In this document: piece by piece, positions 33,439-40,969 of the stretch
Position numbering within the stretch: the stretch's first letter is position 1
How the letters are laid out: each line of letters starts with the position of its first letter
DNA from: Streptococcus gallolyticus
GTDB taxonomy: Bacteria > Bacillota > Bacilli > Lactobacillales > Streptococcaceae
DNA: 64,000 bases
Assembly (NCBI GenBank): GCA_019794795.1
Contig: JAIMFC010000001.1
Location: 186,001 to 250,000, forward strand
Reading direction: 5' to 3'
Translations under genes and position numbers: made by a program
Notes under the pieces: generated by a model
Database searches by the model: none
Told to the model about the DNA's origin: nothing
The model's input: only the letters and a program-made list of their open reading frames with translations

Positions 33439-33593
33439 CTCTTTCATCCTTTTCTATAGAATCATAATCCGCATGATATTATACCGAATATGTGAAAAAA
33501 GAGCAAGGATAGAGGTGAAAAGCGAAACGAGCATATAATAAAATGCAAGATGATTCGGGTTTAGATACTTTAAGAGTAATAAAGTCAGAAAAG

Positions 33594-33617
33594 AAAGGAC
33601 TAAACTGTTAGTCCTTT
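33594..33617 (-). terminator. Terminator of the two-component operon
   Basis: The stem AAAGGACTAA/TTAGTCCTTT with a four-base loop is followed on the minus strand by TTTCTTTT. The histidine kinase stop codon lies in the stem. Confidence 0.7.
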
Positions 33618-34915
33618 GTATCTGTTGGTAAAGTAAGAACAACCTCCAGCCCAGGATGTAGGTAATGAAATTGACAATTTCCTTGGTGTAAAAGCATGAT
33701 TTGCTTGGTAATAATCGTTCCCATACCGTGGTTGCTGTAGTTACGGTCTTTATTTTCTAATTCGATAACTTTTTCAGGAGTAATGGAGCCATTATCTTGG
33801 AGGATAATCCGGCATGTTTGATCTGATTCTTCCAGCTGCAATCGAATAATTGGATCAAGGTTGTGGCGGACAGCATTATTCAAACAATTCATGATAGCGC
33901 GTGTTAATAAGCTAGCGTTTCCAGTGACGAAAATGGGTTGTTTAGGGAGAACAACTTCTAAGGTGATTTCTTGGTGGTGATTTAAAAAATCAACGGATAC
34001 TTGCCGTATCAATCGTGTGATGTCTAATGAACTTAGTTCTTTTTTCATTTCGTGGCTATCAAGGAGATAGAGAAGATTTAGATTAGAAATGATATCGGTC
34101 ATTTGGTGAATAGCTTGATGAATTTGTTGGGTTTGTTTGTTAGTGCCATGCAACTGTTCGAGCTGTTCAGTATAGCCTGCTATTAATGTGAGTGGGCTAC
34201 GCAGGTCATGGCTGATACCGCGAATCCAATGGCTTTGCATATCTCGTGTTTGTTGGAGAAGTTGGCTGGATTGGTTTAGGGCTGTTTTGATTTCACTAAG
34301 GTTACCGGCTTCATTTAACTGAAGGAAACTCTCTTGAGGTAATTGCGTGAGGGCTTGTGTAATCGGCTCGATTTCTCTTTTTAGAGCTAAGCGACTTCTC
34401 CAGAAAAATAGGAAGTAGGTAAAGAGAAGGATGCCAATGATTCCTAAAGAGAGATAGGTAAGTTTTAGGAAGGCTGAAGTTTGAAAACTGCCTGAAATCT
34501 TAATGTAGGAATTCTTTGGGAAGCCAAGGACTAGAATCTTTTCCCCTACAACATAGGTATAAACAGGATAGTCTTCTAGGTACCAACGGCTAAAACGAAC
34601 AAGATCCGATCGACTATAGGTGCGCTGAATTTTTTGAGGTAGTTTGTAGGAAGTTTCAATCTCTCCGTCTTGGTTTAGGCTCATCATCCAAATATCTTCT
34701 TTATCCAGTTGGTGTTTGATCGTATCTGTCACAAGAATTTGCCCAGTTTGTGTGATTTCTTTATAAAGGCTTGACGGGGAATTTTGTGAGTTCATATCAC
34801 TTTGGAACAAAAAATAGAAGCCTGCAATAAAGAGTATGATGGCAATGGTGACGAGGCTAAGGAGGGTTAGAAAGTATTGGAGGAGGGTTTTTGAGAAATA
34901 TTTAATCGTATTCAT
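33608..34915 (-). CDS. Sensor histidine kinase of a lantibiotic-type two-component system
   Basis: A 435-residue kinase with two membrane helices (about residues 13-36 and 151-172) flanking an extracytoplasmic sensor loop of about 115 residues. The phosphorylated His236 lies in 'ISHDLRSPLTLIAGYTEQL'. The ATPase domain shows the N box 'NCLNNAVRHN', a shortened 'LQDNGSITPEKV' G1 box and 'NHGMGTIITKQIMLLHQG'. It overlaps the response regulator by four bases. With the divergent LanFEG-like exporter it probably senses a cationic peptide or antibiotic. Confidence 0.9.
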   Translation of the reverse strand: MNTIKYFSKTLLQYFLTLLSLVTIAIILFIAGFYFLFQSDMNSQNSPSSLYKEITQTGQILVTDTIKHQLDKEDIWMMSLNQDGEIETSYKLPQKIQRTYSRSDLVRFSRWYLEDYPVYTYVVGEKILVLGFPKNSYIKISGSFQTSAFLKLTYLSLGIIGILLFTYFLFFWRSRLALKREIEPITQALTQLPQESFLQLNEAGNLSEIKTALNQSSQLLQQTRDMQSHWIRGISHDLRSPLTLIAGYTEQLEQLHGTNKQTQQIHQAIHQMTDIISNLNLLYLLDSHEMKKELSSLDITRLIRQVSVDFLNHHQEITLEVVLPKQPIFVTGNASLLTRAIMNCLNNAVRHNLDPIIRLQLEESDQTCRIILQDNGSITPEKVIELENKDRNYSNHGMGTIITKQIMLLHQGNCQFHYLHPGLEVVLTLPTDTKD

Positions 34916-35604
34916 AGATGAGTGCGGAGCTGGTAGCCAAGTCCTTTCACGGTCAGTAGGTGTTGAGGCTGGGAGGGGTTCTCTTCAATCTTTTGACGAA
35001 TCTTTCGGATGTGAGCCATCAGTGTATTTTCATAACCTTGAAAATTTTCACCCCAGACCCTGCTGAGGATTTGTTCAAAACTCAAAATTTTATTGGCGTT
35101 ATCGGTCAGTAATTTTAGCAGGCTGTATTCTTTTGCAGTGAGGGAAATTTCCTTATTTTCTCTAAGAACAAGGGCCCTTTCAAAATCAATAATACAGTGG
35201 CTGAGTTGCAAAGTGGTCAATTCTTCGGGATAGGCACGTCTTAGAATCGAGCGAATCCGCAGTTCAAGTTCTTTGGGACGAAATGGTTTAACAAGATAGT
35301 CGTCAGCTCCTAGTTCGAAGCCTTGGTATTGTTTTTCAATATCTGAAATGGCAGACAAAAATAAGACAGGAAGTTGAGAAGTTTGGCGGATATATCGGAG
35401 AATCTCAAATCCAGATCCGTCAGGCAACATGATATCTAAGACGGCTAGTTCGATTTGTTCACTGTCTAAAAGAGCAAGGGCCTCTGTCTGATTTTTAGCA
35501 GTAAGAATATTTTCAAACCCAGCAATGGTGAGACTTTCTTTGATCATATCGAGAATCTCTAAGGTGTCATCCACAATCAAAATTTTCCGGTTCGTCAGTA
35601 TCAT
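34912..35604 (-). CDS. OmpR-family response regulator
   Basis: A 230-residue regulator with a receiver domain (Asp12/Asp13 acid pocket, phospho-acceptor Asp57 in 'LAVLDIML', Lys in 'LVKPF') and a C-terminal winged helix ('SLTAKEYSLLKLL' to 'TVKGLGYQL'). It resembles regulators of the NisR/SpaR class. GGGAGGG precedes the ATG. The likely target is the direct repeat at 35671-35687 before the divergent ABC genes. Confidence 0.93.
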   Translation of the reverse strand: MILTNRKILIVDDTLEILDMIKESLTIAGFENILTAKNQTEALALLDSEQIELAVLDIMLPDGSGFEILRYIRQTSQLPVLFLSAISDIEKQYQGFELGADDYLVKPFRPKELELRIRSILRRAYPEELTTLQLSHCIIDFERALVLRENKEISLTAKEYSLLKLLTDNANKILSFEQILSRVWGENFQGYENTLMAHIRKIRQKIEENPSQPQHLLTVKGLGYQLRTHL

Positions 35605-35670
35605 GTTTCCCTCCCTAATTTTTTATCAGTATATCATAAAGGAGATGCTACATGAACCGATTTGAAAAAA

Positions 35671-35687
35671 ATTAAGGGAGAATTAAG
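35671..35687 (+). promoter_or_regulatory. Direct-repeat regulator site before the ABC exporter genes
   Basis: ATTAAG-N5-ATTAAG is an exact 11-base-period direct repeat of the kind bound by OmpR-family regulators. It lies about 32 bases upstream of a TATACT -10 (35720-35725), a typical activator position. It also fits the CiaR consensus NTTAAG-N5-WTTAAG, so either the local regulator or CiaR could bind. Confidence 0.6.
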
Positions 35688-35749
35688 GAGGGCATCACGG
35701 AGAGATAAAGTAGAGGCAGTATACTGGATAGCGAAAAGGAGGTTTCACT

Positions 35750-36649
35750 ATGGAAACAGTTATTGCATTAAAACATGTTAAGCGGAGATTTGGCAAGCAA
35801 GAAGTCGTTGCGATTGAAGAATTATATATAGAAAGAGGGCAAATCTATGGCTTAATAGGCCCAAATGGTGCTGGAAAATCAACTATAATGAAGATGGTTT
35901 GCGGTCTGTTACAAGTATCGGAGGGACAAATTGAGATTGCAGGTTTGCCCATGATTGAGAAAAATAGGGCAAGTCTAGTTAAAAAAATAGGCTGTATGAT
36001 TGAAGAGCCAGCATATTACGATAATCTAAGTGGTCTTGAAAATCTACAGATTTTACAACGTTTGAAAGGTCTATCCCCTCAAGATGTAGATGAGGTACTT
36101 GCTATTGTTGGATTATTAGAACATAAAAATAAGTTGGTGAAGCATTATTCACTTGGAATGAAGCAACGTTTAGGAATTGCGATGGCGATTATGGGAAGAC
36201 CAGAGTTTGTCATTTTAGATGAGCCGACAAATGGTCTGGATCCGCAAGCGCGTGAAGAAATTCGTCGCTTGATCCGAAGTTTACCAGAACGCTTTCAAAC
36301 AACGGTTATGATTTCCTCTCATGCCTTGGATGAGATTGAAAAAATGGTGACCCAGATTGGGATTGTTGGGAAAGGGAAGCTACTTTATCAAGGAACGGTT
36401 GAACAGTTCAAACACCGACATGGAGGACGGATTTTCCTGAGAACTTCGGATAATCCCTTAGCGAGTGCCTTGTTAGATATGGGAGAAGTGACAGAAAATG
36501 GCTTGCTCTTGTCTTACCAACCAGATGAAGTAGTTGCACAGTATCTGGAAAAATTAATGAAAGCAGGCATTCAGATTTATCGTGTCAATGAACAAGAAAA
36601 AAGCTTGGAAGAGTTATTCTTAGATTTTACAAAAGATAGTCATCTATAG
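35750..36649 (+). CDS. Lantibiotic-protection-type ABC transporter ATP-binding protein (LanF-like)
   Basis: A 299-residue ATPase with Walker A GPNGAGKS (residues 37-44), signature 'YSLGMKQRLGIAMA' and Walker B 'FVILDEPTNGLDP'. The E-loop glutamate in 'CMIEEPAYYDNLSG' is typical of the LanF/BcrA group. It powers export or expulsion of peptide antibiotics from the membrane with the two permeases that follow. GGAGG precedes the ATG. Confidence 0.9.
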   Translation: METVIALKHVKRRFGKQEVVAIEELYIERGQIYGLIGPNGAGKSTIMKMVCGLLQVSEGQIEIAGLPMIEKNRASLVKKIGCMIEEPAYYDNLSGLENLQILQRLKGLSPQDVDEVLAIVGLLEHKNKLVKHYSLGMKQRLGIAMAIMGRPEFVILDEPTNGLDPQAREEIRRLIRSLPERFQTTVMISSHALDEIEKMVTQIGIVGKGKLLYQGTVEQFKHRHGGRIFLRTSDNPLASALLDMGEVTENGLLLSYQPDEVVAQYLEKLMKAGIQIYRVNEQEKSLEELFLDFTKDSHL

Positions 36650-36657
36650 GAGGGGAT

Positions 36658-37413
36658 ATGAAATTAAGTCAGATTGAAAAAAGCAAATACAAAGGAAAAC
36701 ATCTGTTTTTATTGCTTGCTTTATTTGCTTTTTTGGAATTCTTACTGTGTGGTGTTCAACTTTTTTCACGACAAGGCAATCAGGTCGCTCCGGAACAAGC
36801 TATTTTGTTGACAGTAGACGCAGCTAGTCTTTATCATGTCATTTTGCTACCGATTTTTTTAGCTAGTTTAGCCAGTATGAGCATTCAGTTAGAAAACCGT
36901 CATCAGATGTGGAAGATACTGCAAGTGACAGGATTGCGATTTTCTACCATTATTGCAACAAAATTTGCCTATATTTTTGGAAAAGTTTGTCTCCTGCAGA
37001 TTTCTAACGCCCTGTTATTCGGTCTCTTGTTGCATGTGAAAGGGCTACTCGAGGATATGCCTTGGGAGAGATTTATAGGAGTCCAGTTGGGGACACTTTT
37101 GGTTTCAATGGCAGTATTGATGATGCATTTTTTCTTTTCGCTCTACTTCAGTAATCAACTGATTAGTCTATCGATTGCGCTGATTGGGTCTTTGGTGAGT
37201 ATTATTTTACTGTTTATACCAGCAGGACTTTACCATTTTAGTCCTTATTCTTGGTATGGTTTACTGATGAATTTGAATCCTAATAGGGTGGGTGGACACT
37301 TTGTTTATCAACTTCGCGAAGTTTCACTCTATCCCTATTTGGCAAGCTTAGCCTTGTTGGTAGTATTTGCTATGTTGATTGTAAAAGGAAAGAAAGGAAA
37401 TGAATATGTCTAG
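36658..37413 (+). CDS. Lantibiotic-protection-type ABC permease, first subunit (LanE-like)
   Basis: A 251-residue membrane protein with six hydrophobic segments and the MutE/EpiE-like layout: a short basic N terminus, a conserved 'LENRHQMWKILQVTG' cytoplasmic stretch after the second helix, and a 'FSPYSWYGLLMNLNP' segment before the last. AGGAGGGG precedes the ATG, eight bases after the ATPase. Family assignment rests on this layout and the operon, as single-domain permeases of this type diverge fast. Confidence 0.8.
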   Translation: MKLSQIEKSKYKGKHLFLLLALFAFLEFLLCGVQLFSRQGNQVAPEQAILLTVDAASLYHVILLPIFLASLASMSIQLENRHQMWKILQVTGLRFSTIIATKFAYIFGKVCLLQISNALLFGLLLHVKGLLEDMPWERFIGVQLGTLLVSMAVLMMHFFFSLYFSNQLISLSIALIGSLVSIILLFIPAGLYHFSPYSWYGLLMNLNPNRVGGHFVYQLREVSLYPYLASLALLVVFAMLIVKGKKGNEYV

Positions 37414-38143
37414 TCTCTCTCTCGAACTGATGAAACTACGCCGTTCTAAACTATGGCTTCCCATCTTGCTCTTACCTCTCTTATCAATGCTATTTGGAAC
37501 AGCAAATTATCTAGGAAATCGCCAGGTATTGACACATCAATGGCTGAGTCTTTTTACACAGGTTTATTTATTTTATGGTATGTTCTTTTTTCCGGCCTTG
37601 GTTGGTTTGGTCCTAGCCTTTATTTGGCACAATGAACACCGAAAAAATGGCTTGAAACTCATGCTCTTATCTACTTACTCTCACGGGAAAATGATTGGGA
37701 CGAAAATGCTAGTAGCGACTGGTCTTGTTTTTGTGGCACAATTACTTCTCTTTGCTTGTTATAGTATTGTGGGACTCGTATTAAAATTTGATAGTACGTA
37801 TCCGATCTCTCTACTTAGCATTGCCTTGCTAACGACACTATTTATCCTGCCACTTATCAGTTTGCAGTCGTATTTGTCCCTGAGAATTCATTCCTTTGCA
37901 GCTCCTAGTTTTGTAGCCTTATTTTTAGGATTTATCGGGATAATGGCTGTTGGACAGAGTCAGTTTCCTGCACTAGCTTATTTGTTTAGCTTTTCAAAAT
38001 TCGTTCTATTGTTAAATAATGCTGCTTCTGGCTCGATGTTACTTTCATGGATTGAAATTAGCAAATATATCCTAGTTTCTTCCCTCCTAACATTCGTTTT
38101 TTACCTTTTTCAGCTCACTTATTTGAAAAAAATGAGCAGATAG
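37406..38143 (+). CDS. Lantibiotic-protection-type ABC permease, second subunit (LanG-like)
   Basis: A 245-residue membrane protein with six hydrophobic segments, paralogous in layout to the preceding permease ('HNEHRKNGLKLMLLST' matches its 'LENRHQMWKILQVTG' stretch). Paired permeases plus one ATPase is the LanFEG arrangement. I start at the second of two close ATGs (37406) because AAAGGA is better spaced there. It overlaps the first permease by eight bases. No lantibiotic precursor or LanM/LanB gene is near, so this looks like immunity without production. Confidence 0.8.
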   Translation: MSSLSLELMKLRRSKLWLPILLLPLLSMLFGTANYLGNRQVLTHQWLSLFTQVYLFYGMFFFPALVGLVLAFIWHNEHRKNGLKLMLLSTYSHGKMIGTKMLVATGLVFVAQLLLFACYSIVGLVLKFDSTYPISLLSIALLTTLFILPLISLQSYLSLRIHSFAAPSFVALFLGFIGIMAVGQSQFPALAYLFSFSKFVLLLNNAASGSMLLSWIEISKYILVSSLLTFVFYLFQLTYLKKMSR

Positions 38144-38195
38144 TGTGGATTTGTCTTTGTTTTTGGTACAATAGAAAGAAAAAGGTGAGGTGGAT

Positions 38196-39047
38196 ATGGT
38201 TCTTATTGATGGGAAAGCTTTGGCGGCTAAAATGCAGGCTGACTTGGCAGAAAAAACAGCAAGATTAGAGGCGGAAACAGGTCAGGTTCCAGGTTTGGTG
38301 GTTATCTTGGTGGGGGAAAATCCAGCCAGCCAAGTTTATGTGCGTAACAAGGAACGATCAGCCTTGGCAGCAGGATTCCGTAGCCAAGTTGTGCGTGTAG
38401 CAGAAAGCATTTCGGAAGCCGAATTATTGGATATGATTGCCAACTACAATGCGGACGATAGCTGGCATGGGATTTTGGTGCAACTACCTCTTCCAACTCA
38501 CATTGATGAGGAAAAAGTGCTCCTTGCTATTGCGCCAGAAAAGGATGTGGACGGCTTCCACCCGATGAATATGGGGAAACTGTGGTCTGGTCATGCTGTC
38601 ATGATTCCTTCAACACCAGCTGGTATCATGGAAATGTTCAAGGAATACAAGATTGATCTTGCAGGCAAGAAGGCCGTGGTAATTGGCCGCTCGAACATTG
38701 TCGGAAAACCCATGGCTCAGCTTCTGATGGATGCTAATGCAACAGTGACCATTGCCCATTCGCGTACTGAACATCTAGCTGAAGTCGCTCGCCAAGCGGA
38801 TATTCTGGTGGTGGCAATTGGTCGTGCAAAATTTGTCACCAAAGAATTTGTCAAAGAAGGTGCAGTTGTCATTGACGTAGGCATGAACCGCGATGAAAAT
38901 GGCAAACTTTGTGGAGATGTGGATTTTGCGGATGTAGAAGCACATGCTAGTTACATTACCCCAGTACCTGGCGGTGTAGGGCCTATGACCATTACTATGC
39001 TCATGGAACAAACTTTCCGTGCTTGTGAGTCGAGCTTAAAAAAATAA
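38196..39047 (+). CDS. folD: Methylenetetrahydrofolate dehydrogenase/cyclohydrolase
   Basis: FolD interconverts 5,10-methylene-THF and 10-formyl-THF in the cytoplasm with NADP. The 283-residue protein has '[18 protein letters not shown]' (with the catalytic Tyr and Lys), '[13 protein letters not shown]', '[14 protein letters not shown]', the nucleotide site '[17 protein letters not shown]' and '[15 protein letters not shown]'. The ATG at 38196 is preferred over an in-frame GTG two codons earlier because GAGG sits just before it. A TACAAT -10 lies about 30 bases upstream. Confidence 0.96.
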   Translation: MVLIDGKALAAKMQADLAEKTARLEAETGQVPGLVVILVGENPASQVYVRNKERSALAAGFRSQVVRVAESISEAELLDMIANYNADDSWHGILVQLPLPTHIDEEKVLLAIAPEKDVDGFHPMNMGKLWSGHAVMIPSTPAGIMEMFKEYKIDLAGKKAVVIGRSNIVGKPMAQLLMDANATVTIAHSRTEHLAEVARQADILVVAIGRAKFVTKEFVKEGAVVIDVGMNRDENGKLCGDVDFADVEAHASYITPVPGGVGPMTITMLMEQTFRACESSLKK

Positions 39048-39140
39048 ATCAGCCTCAAGACCGATGAAAAATTTATTTGTAGAGGTTATACTAATATCAA
39101 TCCTAAATATTTTTCATAATCTCCTTGAAGACATCGTTGT
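39044..39140 (-). repeat. Dispersed repeat family 2, copy 1
   Basis: About 80 bases (plus-strand TCAGCCTCAAGACCGATGA at the left, AAATATTTTTCATAATCTCC at the right) recur almost unchanged at 49034-49115. A degenerate third copy lies in the opposite orientation at about 59167-59300. Read on the minus strand it has AAGGAG followed by ATGAAAAATATTTAG, so it could be the remnant of a gene end or of a small mobile element. Confidence 0.6.
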
Positions 39141-39178
39141 GAAACGGTGTTTTCTTTTTGGAAAAAGCAAAATGTTTC

Positions 39179-39207
39179 TAGACACATGAAAACGTTTGTA
39201 GTAAAAT
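39179..39207 (+). promoter_or_regulatory. Promoter and cre-like site of the LacI-family regulator
   Basis: TAGACA (39179-39184) and TAAAAT (39202-39207) have a 17-base spacer. The spacer contains TGAAAACGTTTGTA (39187-39200), which fits the cre pattern with one mismatch and could also serve as an operator for autoregulation. Confidence 0.55.
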
Positions 39208-39240
39208 GTGTAAAAAGAAAAAATGGGAGGGAAGCTTTTT

Positions 39241-40227
39241 ATGGCATTAGGAAAAAATGCAACGATAAAAGATGTCGCCAAAGAAGCAGGCGTATCTGTC
39301 AGCGCAGTCTCAAAGGTTTTTAATAACTATGGGGATATTGGCGAAGAAACGAGAAAAAAAGTCTTAGATGCTGCTAAAAAGTTAGAATATATACCCAACC
39401 AAGCTGCGAGAAAGTTATCCAGTAAGCATAAAAAAATTATTGCCTTGATTCTGAGTGAGTTGAAGGTGGAAAAAGGGGTGACTATGCCCTTTGAGATTTT
39501 GAGTGGTGTTAGCCATTATCTGGACGAGACAGATTATGAGTTTGTATTTTATGGAACGACGACTAAAAAGCAAAAGGAAAAGTCTCTTAAACAGTTCTGT
39601 GCAGAACATAGTATTTCTGGCCTTTTAATTCAAGGACTGAAGACAACTGATCCTTATTATCAAGAATTAGCAACCTTTACCTTACCAACTGTAGCCATTG
39701 ATCTTCAAGTAGGAAATGGTGGCATTTCGACCATTTCTATTGACAATGAACAAGCTGCAGCAGAGGTGACGGAACGATTGATGCAGGCGGGGCATGAGAA
39801 TATTCTTTTTTTGAATGGAACCAAGCAGGATGAAGTATCACAGAAACGGGAAGCTGGCTATCGTTCGAAAGTAAGAAATCCCCAAGTTGTTTATGCACAT
39901 TTCTCAGAGGAGGAGGCCTTCCAATATATCTGCCAAATGGAGGATGTGGCAAACGTTGATGCTATTTTTGCTGCGAGTGACTTAATGGCAATTGGTGTGC
40001 TGAAAGCCTTACGGCAAAGAAATTTAGAAACTTCACCAGCTGTGGTTGGTTTTGATGATATGGTCTTGGCAAGCTATGTTACTCCGAGTTTGACAACGGT
40101 TCGGCAGGATATCGAACGGATGTCTCGTCAGGCAGTCAAAGATTTGCTGCATCAGATTGAAGAGGATGAGGTCACTCATCGCATACTCCCTTATGAAATC
40201 ATGGTACGTGAGAGCGCAAAAATTTAA
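39241..40227 (+). CDS. LacI-family regulator of the GH65 glucoside operon
   Basis: A 328-residue repressor with helix-turn-helix 'ATIKDVAKEAGVSVSAVSKVFNNYG' at residues about 7-31 and 'NQAARKLSSKHKKIIALI' as the hinge. The sugar-binding core ends 'VGFDDMVLASYVTPSLTTVRQD'. The ATG at 39241 follows GGGAGGG; a start six codons upstream lies before that site. The perfect palindrome CTAAAACGTTTTAG in the next promoter is its probable target. The effector is probably the sugar handled by the two phosphorylases. Confidence 0.9.
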   Translation: MALGKNATIKDVAKEAGVSVSAVSKVFNNYGDIGEETRKKVLDAAKKLEYIPNQAARKLSSKHKKIIALILSELKVEKGVTMPFEILSGVSHYLDETDYEFVFYGTTTKKQKEKSLKQFCAEHSISGLLIQGLKTTDPYYQELATFTLPTVAIDLQVGNGGISTISIDNEQAAAEVTERLMQAGHENILFLNGTKQDEVSQKREAGYRSKVRNPQVVYAHFSEEEAFQYICQMEDVANVDAIFAASDLMAIGVLKALRQRNLETSPAVVGFDDMVLASYVTPSLTTVRQDIERMSRQAVKDLLHQIEEDEVTHRILPYEIMVRESAKI

Positions 40228-40264
40228 GTAGTGTAAGAAATTTATTTTTCTTGCGCTTTTTTTC

Positions 40265-40315
40265 TTGACAAATGAATGCGCTTGCAGTAAAATACAGTTA
40301 ACTAAAACGTTTTAG
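40265..40315 (+). promoter_or_regulatory. Promoter, cre site and operator of the GH65 glucoside operon
   Basis: TTGACA (40265-40270) and TAAAAT (40288-40293) have a 17-base spacer. The spacer holds TGAATGCGCTTGCA (40273-40286), a cre site with one mismatch. The perfect 14-base palindrome CTAAAACGTTTTAG (40302-40315) lies just after the expected start of transcription, so both CcpA and the local LacI protein can repress. Confidence 0.75.
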
Positions 40316-40327
40316 AAAGGTTTCGAA

Positions 40328-40723
40328 ATGAAAAAACTCTTATTTCTACAACGAATTTTAGCTAGTCTGATTGATATGATGATAATCTATTTGCCATTTG
40401 AGTTTTTGCTGGTCATTTTATTTCAAGGTAAAAATGCAAGTGAGGTTTGGTTGGTTCATATCCTCTTCGTCCTTTACAATACCTTAGCATGCCTTTATTT
40501 TGAAGGGCAGACTTTGGGAAAATATTTTGCAGGTCTGGCGGTGACACCAGTGACTAAGTCAGCAGCTGAGATGGGACAGCGAGAAGCAGCAAAACTGCTT
40601 TATCTGATTCCCTATGGTGGTCTTGCCTTTATGCTGATTTCAGTCCTTGTTTATGTTCGTCAGGGAAAGTTTTTGCATGATGTGATTGGGAAAAGTGAGG
40701 TGATTGTTCTTGGAAAGCATTAA
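40328..40723 (+). CDS. RDD-family membrane protein
   Basis: A 131-residue protein with three to four hydrophobic segments. It starts 'LFLQRILASLIDMMIIYLPFEFLL', where Arg and Asp match the R-x6-D form of the RDD family, and has the 'EGQTLGKYFAGLAVTP' and 'GKFLHDVIGKSEVI' motifs. Its biochemical role is unknown; some RDD proteins move ions. It is the first gene after the operator-controlled promoter, so it belongs to the sugar operon. Confidence 0.82.
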   Translation: MKKLLFLQRILASLIDMMIIYLPFEFLLVILFQGKNASEVWLVHILFVLYNTLACLYFEGQTLGKYFAGLAVTPVTKSAAEMGQREAAKLLYLIPYGGLAFMLISVLVYVRQGKFLHDVIGKSEVIVLGKH

Positions 40724-40961
40724 GACAGTTCCTTTACTCCTATCCTTTCTAGTCATTATCGTCATTGTTCGAATGATTGCTTGGTATTGTAGAGATGAAT
40801 ATGGTATTAAAAAACCTTTCCTGCTATATGGTGTGATAGGTGGTAGCTTTTGTATCACTAGTTTGTTTTTCCAGCTTCCATTTTTCTTGGCACTGGGATT
40901 GTTTCTCTTTGGTTTTATTGTGCTAATCTTTAGAAATCAATATTATTTTGATAAGGAGTAG
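40704..40961 (+). CDS. Small membrane protein coupled to the RDD gene
   Basis: An 85-residue hydrophobic protein with three predicted membrane helices and a conserved-looking middle 'WYCRDEYGIKKPFLLYG'. No family is recognised. The reading frame starts with TTG (40704), with a second TTG at 40710. A GTGAGGTG ribosome-site candidate lies in the end of the RDD gene, which it overlaps by 20 bases. The phosphorylase gene begins eight bases after its stop. Confidence 0.55.
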   Translation: MFLESIKTVPLLLSFLVIIVIVRMIAWYCRDEYGIKKPFLLYGVIGGSFCITSLFFQLPFFLALGLFLFGFIVLIFRNQYYFDKE

Positions 40962-40969
40962 AAAAAAGA

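Noticed and set aside
33454-33642. 62-codon minus-strand hydrophobic frame between brnQ and the histidine kinase
   Set aside because: The start lies inside the kinase gene and it runs through that operon's terminator. There is no ribosome site.
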